Part shown: positions 19,436 through 27,249 of the stretch, piece by piece
Layout: each line of letters begins with the position of its first letter
How positions within the stretch are numbered: the stretch's first letter is position 1
NCBI GenBank assembly: GCA_002690655.1
Contig: NZFL01000012.1
Coordinates: 65,429-129,428 of the forward strand
Origin: Pedosphaera sp.
Lineage (GTDB): Bacteria > Verrucomicrobiota > Verrucomicrobiia > Limisphaerales > AAA164-E04
Direction of reading: 5' to 3'
DNA: 64,000 nucleotides
The notes under the pieces: generated by a model
What the model saw: only the letters and a program-made list of their open reading frames with translations
Database searches by the model: none
What the model was told of the DNA's origin: nothing
Position numbers and translations under genes: made by a program

Positions 19436-19454
19436 AAAAAGAAAGAACGCAAAT

Positions 19455-20081
19455 ATGATCGGAAAAGGTATCCTCAAGGGCATGGTAGAAACTGCCCGCA
19501 ATCTTACAGGTAGTTTTCACGATCCGGATAGACTGACAACGGTGGAGTATCCTGAGCAAAAGATTCCGGCCAAGGAAAGCGCAAGGAACTTTCCTTTCCT
19601 CATCTATGATGGAGATGATTGGGAAACTGGCCTGAGGTGTGTTTCTTGCCAGATCTGTGAAAAAGAATGCCCACCACAATGCATTTACATTGAAAAGGAC
19701 AAAGAGAAAAAACCCGATTTTCTGGGCAAAATGCAAATGCAACCCAAGATATTCGATATCGATGTTTCGGTCTGCATGGGCTGCCAAATCTGTGTTGAGG
19801 TTTGCCCTTTTGAGTCCATCCGAATGGATAACGATTTTGAATACGCGGGCTCAGACCGTTTCAAGTCTTTGTTACTGACAAAAGATCAACTAGCCAAGTC
19901 AAACAATTACTATCACAGCATCCACCCTACCGAGGCGCAAGAAACAGATGAGATTCGGGTGCAAAAGCGAAAAGATCATTTGGCAAAAGAAAAAGCCAAA
20001 GCGGAAAAGTTAGCCAAGGCAAAAAAGGAAGCCGCCTCGAAAGCAGCTCTCTCAAAGGCTGAAAAAGCCAAAGAAGAATAG
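19455..20081 (+). CDS. nuoI: NADH-quinone oxidoreductase subunit I (two [4Fe-4S] ferredoxin) with Lys/Ala-rich tail
   Basis: NuoI holds clusters N6a and N6b, wiring the peripheral arm to NuoB. The ligands are C62-x2-C65-x2-C68-x3-C72 and C107-x2-C110-x2-C113-x3-C117, each followed by the expected proline. C76 is an extra cysteine in the first motif. Residues about 165-208 are an unusual tail of Lys, Ala and Glu (AKEKAKAEKLAKAKKEAA) predicted as one long charged helix. The gene is placed before nuoH rather than after it; the stop is 2 bp from the nuoH start. Confidence 0.95.
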   Translation: MIGKGILKGMVETARNLTGSFHDPDRLTTVEYPEQKIPAKESARNFPFLIYDGDDWETGLRCVSCQICEKECPPQCIYIEKDKEKKPDFLGKMQMQPKIFDIDVSVCMGCQICVEVCPFESIRMDNDFEYAGSDRFKSLLLTKDQLAKSNNYYHSIHPTEAQETDEIRVQKRKDHLAKEKAKAEKLAKAKKEAASKAALSKAEKAKEE

Positions 20082-20083
20082 TC

Positions 20084-21262
20084 ATGTGGTTTGAGGAACT
20101 TTTAATCACCATCAAATATTATTTGGTCCTGCAAATGCCAGGATCACTACAACCTGTCGGGTCAGCTTTTCTATCCTGTCTTCCTATCATGACCAGCTTT
20201 GGAGGATTGTTTGCGTTGGCAACATTGCTCGAGAGAAAAATGCTTGGCCGCATTCAAAATCGCTACGGCCCAAACCGAGTTGGACCAGGCGGTCTGTTAC
20301 AACCTGTGGCAGACGGCATCAAGATGTTAACCAAAGAGGATATTGTCCCGAAAAATGCGGATCATTTGATTCATTTTCTGGCTCCACTGGGCTTGTTAGT
20401 TTCAGCCATGCTCGGACTTTCTGTCATTCCTTTCGGTCACCGTCTCATTGCGCTGGACATTGAAACAGGAATCCTGTTCTTTTTCGCGGTGGGTGCAGCC
20501 TCTGAATTGGCCATTTTTATGGCTGGATGGGGTAGCCGAAACAAATACGCGCTCCTCGGAGCATTGAGGGCTATTGCTCAAATGATTAGTTACGAGATAC
20601 CGCTTATTCTTTCTGCCTTATCCGTCTTGATGGTGGTTGGGTCTCTTTCCCTGTCAGATGTGGCTCAAGCCCAGTCAGGGGGAATTCACACCTGGCACAT
20701 CTTCACCCCATGGGGTTTCCTCGGATGTATCTTATTTCTTATTTCAACCCTCGCAGAAATTAATCGATCACCTTTTGACATACCGGAAGCAGAATCTGAA
20801 TTGATCGCTGGTCACATGACCGAGTACTCGGGGTTTAAATATGCACTTTTTTTCATGGCTGAGGGTGTTGCGATGTTTGCCATGTGTGCTTTGACCGCCA
20901 CTTTATTCCTTGGAGGTTACCACGCACCATTCCCTATCCTCAGCTTTATTCCCGGCCCTGTATGGTTATTTGGTAAACTTACGAGCCTGGTATTGCTGTT
21001 CATTTGGATTCGAGGCACCATGCCTCGCCTCCGTGCTGATCAACTCATGGAATTTGCATGGAAATTCATGTTACCCATGTCCGTTGTGAATTTAATTGCT
21101 GCCGGAGTCTGGGTGGCACTTGATGGAGGTGTTGCCGCATGGATCTTAAGTGGATTATTGAACTTCGTGGCCTATTTTGGATGGAGTCGAATCTTGAGTC
21201 AGGCTTCCAGATTCAATCCACGCACTTATCGATATGCTGAAGAAGCGGGGGTGAGCGAATGA
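20084..21262 (+). CDS. nuoH: NADH-quinone oxidoreductase subunit H
   Basis: NuoH is the membrane subunit that joins the quinone site to the proton channels. The 392-residue protein has about eight hydrophobic helices and the family signatures LLERKMLGRIQNRYGPNRVG near the N-terminus and EINRSPFDIPEAESELIAGH in the middle, including the acidic loop residues that line the E-channel. It ends at an ATGA overlap with nuoJ (21259-21262). Confidence 0.97.
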   Translation: MWFEELLITIKYYLVLQMPGSLQPVGSAFLSCLPIMTSFGGLFALATLLERKMLGRIQNRYGPNRVGPGGLLQPVADGIKMLTKEDIVPKNADHLIHFLAPLGLLVSAMLGLSVIPFGHRLIALDIETGILFFFAVGAASELAIFMAGWGSRNKYALLGALRAIAQMISYEIPLILSALSVLMVVGSLSLSDVAQAQSGGIHTWHIFTPWGFLGCILFLISTLAEINRSPFDIPEAESELIAGHMTEYSGFKYALFFMAEGVAMFAMCALTATLFLGGYHAPFPILSFIPGPVWLFGKLTSLVLLFIWIRGTMPRLRADQLMEFAWKFMLPMSVVNLIAAGVWVALDGGVAAWILSGLLNFVAYFGWSRILSQASRFNPRTYRYAEEAGVSE

Positions 21263-21804
21263 GTTTATTTTTTATCATCACAGCATTAATCACCATGACC
21301 TCCGCCATTGCTGCTATGGCGTTGCGGAACCTGGTTCATTGTGTCTTGTGCCTGACTGTCACCTTTGCGGGCATCGCACTAGTGTTCCTTCAATTAGGCG
21401 CAGATTTCGTAGGGTTTTCGCAAATACTTGTATACATCGGCGCCGTCTCAATTCTTATGCTCTTTGCTCTTTTGATGACTCGAGGTGGCACTGAATTAAC
21501 TCTGAGGCGCTGGGATCCTGTTCACTGGATAACCGGCACGCTCATTGGTATCGCAGGTTTCGGGATAATGTCATTCTCCATCTTCAATTCCTCACTGAGA
21601 CAGTCAAAAATCCCCGAAGTGAAAGCAGATTCACTGCATGCACTCGGAAACAGCTTATTGTCACAATATGTATTACCGCTCGAGGTCATGGCTCTCCTTT
21701 TGACTGTGGCACTTATTGGAGCAGCATTGATTGCATTACCTGAAAAAAACGTATCCAGGAGAAATGCATCATTTTCAAGAAATCAGGAACCGGGCAATAA
21801 ATGA
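21259..21804 (+). CDS. nuoJ: NADH-quinone oxidoreductase subunit J
   Basis: NuoJ is a five-helix membrane subunit whose TM3 pi-bulge takes part in coupling. The 181-residue protein has the expected hydrophobic profile and the conserved stretch QLGADFVGFSQILVYIGAVS with GAVSILMLFALLM following. It overlaps nuoH and nuoK by four bases at each end. Confidence 0.95.
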   Translation: MSLFFIITALITMTSAIAAMALRNLVHCVLCLTVTFAGIALVFLQLGADFVGFSQILVYIGAVSILMLFALLMTRGGTELTLRRWDPVHWITGTLIGIAGFGIMSFSIFNSSLRQSKIPEVKADSLHALGNSLLSQYVLPLEVMALLLTVALIGAALIALPEKNVSRRNASFSRNQEPGNK

Positions 21805-22118
21805 TCATGGATTCACTCACACCTTATTTATTATTGAGTGCTGGCCTTTTTTGCACCGGGCTCATGGGAGTGCTACTGCGTCGGAACATCATCATCATGC
21901 TGGCCGGGGTGGAATTGATGCTTAACGCGGCCAATATCAATTTTGTCGCCTTTTGGAGATTCCATCCAAGTTCTGAGGAAGTTTCAGGTCTGGCCATGGT
22001 TGTTTTTGCTATGGCAATTGCAGCGGCCGAAGCTGCTGTCGGACTAGCTCTGGCCATATCTATTTACCGCCACTACCGCTCTACAAACCCTGAAAATATG
22101 GGGGACCTCAAGGGATGA
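21801..22118 (+). CDS. nuoK: NADH-quinone oxidoreductase subunit K
   Basis: NuoK is a three-helix membrane subunit with two buried glutamates needed for proton transfer. Both are visible in this 105-residue protein: the glutamate of LAGVELMLNAANIN in TM2 and that of AIAAAEAAVGLAL in TM3. The start at 21801 overlaps nuoJ; the second ATG two codons on is an alternative. It overlaps nuoL by four bases (22115-22118). Confidence 0.96.
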   Translation: MIMDSLTPYLLLSAGLFCTGLMGVLLRRNIIIMLAGVELMLNAANINFVAFWRFHPSSEEVSGLAMVVFAMAIAAAEAAVGLALAISIYRHYRSTNPENMGDLKG

Positions 22119-24178
22119 GTGATTGGATATCATACATCTGGCTGATACCTGGATTGCCTGTCTTATCGGCATTGATCTTGAGCTTTTTCCCTGCTACATC
22201 GCGTAAAGGTGCTGCTTATTTTGCATGCGGATCAATGGCTCTGAGCTTCATTGCTTCACTCATTTGCTTTTCAATTGCAAATGATTCCTCTGGCGAAGTT
22301 TCAGTAGAAAGACTGACCCACAACTTCACATGGTTTGACGTAGGGTCAACCACCGTAAGGATTGGTTGGCTTCTGGACCCACTGAACGCAGTCATGCTCG
22401 TTATGGTGACGTTTATCTCTTTGCTTGTCTTCATCTACAGTATCGGATACATGAAGAAAGATCCGCGCATTGTGAGATTCTACGCCTTCCTCTCCCTTTT
22501 TGCGGGTGCCATGCTGGGATTGTTGATATCCAACCATCTTCTGATTTTATTCATGTGCTGGGAAGTTGTTGGTCTCGCCTCATATTTACTGATAGGATTC
22601 TGGTATGAGAAGCCAGCAGCTGCTGCTGCTTCCAAAAAAGCATTTATCACAACTCGGATTGGTGATCTAGGGTTCTTTATAGGTATACTATGGCTATATC
22701 AAGAAGCAGGAACACTGCTTTTTTATGATGCTGGTCAAGGTTGTTTGGAAACTACAGCCCTGGGATGGATGACCAGTGCGGCCGGTTTTGCTGGCCTGAC
22801 GGCTGCAACTTCAATTGGTAGCCTGATCTTCGTGGGTGCTATGGGTAAATCAGGACAGTTTCCATTGCACGTCTGGTTGCCTGATGCCATGGAGGGTCCC
22901 ACCCCGGTCAGTGCATTAATCCATGCAGCCACGATGGTAGCTGCCGGTGTTTTCTTGATGGCAAGGGTATACCCCCTGCTCTCTATACCTGGAGCAGGAA
23001 CTCAGGCTCTGACACTGATCACTTGGGTTGGCGCCATCACAGCTTTGGTAGGCGCTTTGGCCGCCTGCGCCCAGTCTGATCTCAAACGTATTCTGGCATT
23101 TTCAACCATTTCACAGTTGGGCTATATGATGCTCGGTCTGGGAACTGGTGGGGTCGCAGTTGCTATGTTCCATCTGATCACACATGCGTTTTTTAAAGCT
23201 TTGCTCTTCCTTGGTGCAGGTTCCGTCATCCATGGCTGTCATGGAGAACAGGACACCCGTTACATGGGTGGTCTGCGAAAAACAATGCCAGTAACCTTCG
23301 CAACATACGGAATCGGCATGCTGGCATTAGCAGGCTTTCCACTGGTCACCTCTGGGTTCTGGAGTAAGGATGAAATCCTTCATGCCAGCCTTTACTGGCA
23401 TGGGAACTATATACCTTTCCTCATCGCACTTGCCGGTGCCTTTCTGACTGCTTTTTACATGTCTCGGCAGATGTGCATGGTCTTTTTTGGAACAAACCGA
23501 TTGGCCCGCAAAAAACACCCGAACATGGACAAGCTTGAAGTTCCCCATGAAAGTGCTTCTTCCATGCTTATCCCTCTGCGTTTCCTCGCTTTTTTTGCCA
23601 TATTTGCAGGATTCATGGGAACTCCAGTTTTCCCTTGGTTCAAATCTTTCCTCGAAGGAGGTATCGTAGAATGGGATCTAGGAGCACTATTGCATGGTTC
23701 AGCCCTAATCCTGGCATTCGGATCCTCGGTAATCGTGTTGTTGGGTATAGCCTGTGGTTGGTGGTATTACAGTAGTCTGGTTTTTGATCCATTACGAGAT
23801 CCCGATCCATTGGAGGAACGGCTTCCTTCCGGCTGGTTCAGCGTATTGAATGGTAAATTTTTCCTCGACGAACTCTATGAGAAAACAATCATCCAATGGA
23901 CACGTGACCTTGCAAATGCAAGCGCTTGGTTTGAAAAAAACTGCATATTCCCCATGATGGACGGTATTGTATTCATTAGTAAGATGACTTCATGGATCGG
24001 TCGCCTCTGGGATGAATGGATCATTAATGCCGGTTTTGACCGAATTTGCAAAAGCATCCGAAATCACTCTAATCGCGTTTCCAAAGCACACAACGGTAGT
24101 GTTCAATTCTATTTGCAGGTGCTCGCTCTGGGCTTCGTTTTGCTGACTATTTTCTGGATTTGGGGAGGTAAGCAATGA
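22115..24178 (+). CDS. nuoL: NADH-quinone oxidoreductase subunit L, with extended lateral helix region
   Basis: NuoL is the distal antiporter-like proton pump; its C-terminal lateral helix HL runs along the membrane arm. At 687 residues it is clearly longer than the usual ~610-650. The pump residues are present: glutamate in CWEVVGLASYLLIGFW, TM7 lysine in GAMGKSGQFPLHVWLPDAM, and TM12 lysine in FWSKDEIL. From FLDELY at about residue 583 to the conserved VQFY before the last helix there are ~84 residues, against about 55-60 in ordinary NuoL as I remember it. The extra ~25 residues look like a second copy of an HL-like segment. This fits a membrane arm holding an extra NuoM. It overlaps nuoK and nuoM by four bases each. 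Confidence 0.95.
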   Translation: MSDWISYIWLIPGLPVLSALILSFFPATSRKGAAYFACGSMALSFIASLICFSIANDSSGEVSVERLTHNFTWFDVGSTTVRIGWLLDPLNAVMLVMVTFISLLVFIYSIGYMKKDPRIVRFYAFLSLFAGAMLGLLISNHLLILFMCWEVVGLASYLLIGFWYEKPAAAAASKKAFITTRIGDLGFFIGILWLYQEAGTLLFYDAGQGCLETTALGWMTSAAGFAGLTAATSIGSLIFVGAMGKSGQFPLHVWLPDAMEGPTPVSALIHAATMVAAGVFLMARVYPLLSIPGAGTQALTLITWVGAITALVGALAACAQSDLKRILAFSTISQLGYMMLGLGTGGVAVAMFHLITHAFFKALLFLGAGSVIHGCHGEQDTRYMGGLRKTMPVTFATYGIGMLALAGFPLVTSGFWSKDEILHASLYWHGNYIPFLIALAGAFLTAFYMSRQMCMVFFGTNRLARKKHPNMDKLEVPHESASSMLIPLRFLAFFAIFAGFMGTPVFPWFKSFLEGGIVEWDLGALLHGSALILAFGSSVIVLLGIACGWWYYSSLVFDPLRDPDPLEERLPSGWFSVLNGKFFLDELYEKTIIQWTRDLANASAWFEKNCIFPMMDGIVFISKMTSWIGRLWDEWIINAGFDRICKSIRNHSNRVSKAHNGSVQFYLQVLALGFVLLTIFWIWGGKQ

Positions 24179-25746
24179 CTCAATTACCCTGGCTTAGTCT
24201 GATCATATGGATCCCCCTGATTACAGGAATCCTGTTCTTGTTCATTAACTCGGCAAAAAGCAAGAGTACACGTCACTTCGGAATGCTTGTCAGTTCCCTT
24301 GTTTCTGTAATTTCTACCGTCCTGTGGGCAACAGCTACAACAGAGGATGCATTGGGCTCATATGCCGAGCGAGTGACATGGATTCCCACGCTGGGTGTGG
24401 ACTATTCTCTCAGTATGGACGGGCTCAGCGGATTGATGGTATTACTAACTGGATTGATAATGCCCTTTGCTTATGGCGCTTCCATGGGATGTTGGAAAGC
24501 CTACAAAAACAAAAATGAAGCACGTTACTTCGGATGCCTTCTCATCATTCAAGGAAGCTTACTGGGAGTGTTCACTGCCACTAACTTTTTCCTTTGGTTT
24601 TGCTTCTATGAGATCAGTTTAGTGCCAGCGTTTTTCCTGGTCAAAATATGGGGGTCCGCTGGTAAGGACCGTTCATCAATGAGATTTTTTGTATACTCCA
24701 TGGCTGGAAGTATTGCACTCCTTCTGGGTTTCCTGGCGCTTGCCGGCGCCACTGGTTCCTTTGAGTTTGATGAGATTGCTGCACAATCCAGCGCTGGTAA
24801 CCTGGCGGATCTCATCGGCTCGAATTTGGGTTGGTTTGACATGCCTATCGGTTGGTTATGCGCCCTCATTTTCCTGCTTATTTTTGTTGGCCTAGCCGTC
24901 AAAGTGCCATGGGTTCCCTTGCATGGCTGGTTACCAGACACATATGATCACGCCCCCAGCCCCGTAACCATGGTCTTGACCGGGCTAATGTCCAAAATGG
25001 GACTCTATGGACTGATCAGGATGGGGCTCCCCATGATGCCCTACGCTTTACCCAAATTACTAACGTCACTTCTTGTGCTCACCGTTTTTGGTATTATTTA
25101 TTCCGCTTTTGCCGCCATGGGACAGCGCAGTATCAAACGCATGTTTGCTTATTCGTCCATCAATCATCTAGGATATTGCATGCTGGGAATCCTTTCCCTT
25201 GGTGTAGTCACCAATGGGGACATGAGCCTTGAAATCCAGAAATCATCGGTACTGGGTGGTGTCATGCTGCAAATGTTCGCTCATGGAATCATTGCCTCAG
25301 TGCTCTTCTATTTTGTCAACGCCATGGAAAACAGGATTGGCAGGAAGATACTGATGGATGAGCATGGAGGTCTCCGTAAAGTTGCACCGCTGATGGCAGG
25401 GACCATGGGTTTGGCAGTGTTCGCATCCATAGGATTGCCTGGCTTGAACGGTTTCGTAGGCGAGTTCCTGATTTTCAAAGGAGTATTTGCGCTTGTTCCC
25501 TGGGCTGCTTGCATTGCGGTAGCAGGTCTTCTCATCACTGCTGTTTTTCTGCTCAGATTCCTTCAAGTCGTTTTTCACGGCCAGGTCGGAAAATCAGCGC
25601 CTAAATTCAAGGATTTATCCTTGATGGATACCATTCTCGTATCTCCTTTTATTGTCCTCATGGTCATTCTTGGATTTTTCCCTCATTTGCTGCTGAGCGG
25701 ATTGAATCCAGTCATTAATAATATTATCAGAGCAATGCAATTCTAG
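24175..25746 (+). CDS. nuoM: NADH-quinone oxidoreductase subunit M, first copy
   Basis: NuoM is an antiporter-like proton-pumping membrane subunit. This 523-residue copy is canonical at all key positions: E146 in FCFYEISLVP, the TM7 lysine K243 in LAVKVPWVPLHGWLPD, the TM8 lysine K274 in LMSKMGLYGL, and the TM12 glutamate in NGFVGEFLIF. About 14 hydrophobic segments are seen. It overlaps the end of nuoL by four bases and is followed after only 2 bp by a second nuoM. Confidence 0.96.
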   Translation: MTQLPWLSLIIWIPLITGILFLFINSAKSKSTRHFGMLVSSLVSVISTVLWATATTEDALGSYAERVTWIPTLGVDYSLSMDGLSGLMVLLTGLIMPFAYGASMGCWKAYKNKNEARYFGCLLIIQGSLLGVFTATNFFLWFCFYEISLVPAFFLVKIWGSAGKDRSSMRFFVYSMAGSIALLLGFLALAGATGSFEFDEIAAQSSAGNLADLIGSNLGWFDMPIGWLCALIFLLIFVGLAVKVPWVPLHGWLPDTYDHAPSPVTMVLTGLMSKMGLYGLIRMGLPMMPYALPKLLTSLLVLTVFGIIYSAFAAMGQRSIKRMFAYSSINHLGYCMLGILSLGVVTNGDMSLEIQKSSVLGGVMLQMFAHGIIASVLFYFVNAMENRIGRKILMDEHGGLRKVAPLMAGTMGLAVFASIGLPGLNGFVGEFLIFKGVFALVPWAACIAVAGLLITAVFLLRFLQVVFHGQVGKSAPKFKDLSLMDTILVSPFIVLMVILGFFPHLLLSGLNPVINNIIRAMQF

Positions 25747-25748
25747 TT

Positions 25749-27242
25749 ATGCTGGGCTGGACCGTTTACATTTCATTTATAAGCGCACTGGGCTGTTTCC
25801 TGTGCCCGTCGAAGCGTCCTGACCTCAGCCGACATCTAGCGCTATTTGGTACAGTTGTTTCTGCCCTCGTTGCCCTTTTCTGCGCTGCGTCCTACACCCC
25901 TATCGATGGCAATCCAGTGGTGGATGTCACCAAATGGAATTGGATCCCCTCATTGGGAATATCCTATTATCTGGCTGCTGATGGAATCAGCATTGTCATG
26001 GTAGTTTTGACTGGAATTGCTTCGGTCGCCGCTGTCCTTTTCTCGTGGAATATAGAAGATAGAGCAAACGAGTTCTTTGGGTTTTTCCTTACACTGATTG
26101 GTGGAGTCTATGGAGTCTTTATCAGCTTCGATCTTTTTCTACTTTTTGTATTCTACGAGATAGCCATCATTCCGAAATACTTCCTGATCGCCATATGGGG
26201 ATCCACAAAAAAGTCCTACGGAGCGATGAAGCTGGTGTTGTACAGCTTTGTAGGAAGTTCCCTGGCTCTGATAGGTATTATGGGAGCATTTATTGTTTCA
26301 GGTGGTGTTTCTTTTGATTTAAATCAATTGATCCTTCACCCCTATACCCCCGAGTTTCAGGAATGGGCTTTTCCGGTTACTTTTATTGGATTCGTCATCC
26401 TGGCTGGACTTTGGCCATTTCATACTTGGGCTCCCACCGGCCATGTTGCGGCGCCAACCGGTGCATCCATGTTGCTTGCAGGGGTCGTCATGAAACTTGG
26501 TGCATACGGAGCTTTGAGAGTTCCCATGACACTTTTCCCGATGGGTGCTGCCATGTGGCGCGAGGAATTGGCTTTGTTGGCTGCCATTGGTATTGTAGCT
26601 GGTGCTCTTGTAGCGCTGGTGCAGAATGACTTCAAGTTTATCATTGGATATTCCAGTGTCAGCCACATGGGGTTTGTGCTGCTGGGATTGTTAGCGACAA
26701 CCGAAACGGGGCTAAATGGCGCAGTTTTACAGATGTTTTCCCATGGTATACTGGCAGGATTGCTGTTCGCAGTCGTCGGACGCATGATCTATTCTCGAAC
26801 TCACACGAGGGATATCAACAAACTCGAAACGATGCAACTCGGCAGACAGTTTCCGTTTACCGCCACCGTCTTTCTCATCGCCTCACTTGCATCAGTGGGC
26901 TTGCCTGGTTTCAGCGGTTTTGTAGCAGAACTTCACATAATCACTGGTGCATGGGCCTCTTATTCTTACCTTGCGTTGATGGCAGGAACTGGCGTTGTTA
27001 TTGGAGTTGCCTACTCAATGCGAGCGTTGATCCGTGTTTTCTGGAGCTCCGATTCGGACTCCAATACACCCTTGCAAACAACTCTCCCGGGATTAACAAT
27101 CCAGGAAAAAGCTGGTGCAATCTTGTTAATCATTACAAGTCTCGTAGTTGGCATTTATCCAAGATTGTTGTTGGATATTATTGCACCAAGCCTGCAATCA
27201 CCGCTTTTGAAACCCCTGCTGGATCAAGGAAACACGCTGTAA
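25749..27242 (+). CDS. nuoM: NADH-quinone oxidoreductase subunit M, second copy lacking the TM7 lysine
   Basis: A second NuoM-type subunit of 497 residues, quite diverged from the first copy, so not a recent duplicate. It keeps E137 in FVFYEIAIIP, the TM8 lysine K249 in GVVMKLGAYGALR and the TM12 glutamate in SGFVAELHII. Where the first copy has the TM7 lysine, this one has L218 (segment FVILAGLWPFHTW), and the usual LPD-A-H that follows is APTGH. The histidine of the HxW motif (H225) remains. It is most likely a structural part of a complex I with four antiporter-like subunits (L, M, M, N). It lies 2 bp after nuoM and 7 bp before nuoN. Confidence 0.93.
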   Translation: MLGWTVYISFISALGCFLCPSKRPDLSRHLALFGTVVSALVALFCAASYTPIDGNPVVDVTKWNWIPSLGISYYLAADGISIVMVVLTGIASVAAVLFSWNIEDRANEFFGFFLTLIGGVYGVFISFDLFLLFVFYEIAIIPKYFLIAIWGSTKKSYGAMKLVLYSFVGSSLALIGIMGAFIVSGGVSFDLNQLILHPYTPEFQEWAFPVTFIGFVILAGLWPFHTWAPTGHVAAPTGASMLLAGVVMKLGAYGALRVPMTLFPMGAAMWREELALLAAIGIVAGALVALVQNDFKFIIGYSSVSHMGFVLLGLLATTETGLNGAVLQMFSHGILAGLLFAVVGRMIYSRTHTRDINKLETMQLGRQFPFTATVFLIASLASVGLPGFSGFVAELHIITGAWASYSYLALMAGTGVVIGVAYSMRALIRVFWSSDSDSNTPLQTTLPGLTIQEKAGAILLIITSLVVGIYPRLLLDIIAPSLQSPLLKPLLDQGNTL

Positions 27243-27249
27243 TTAAATC

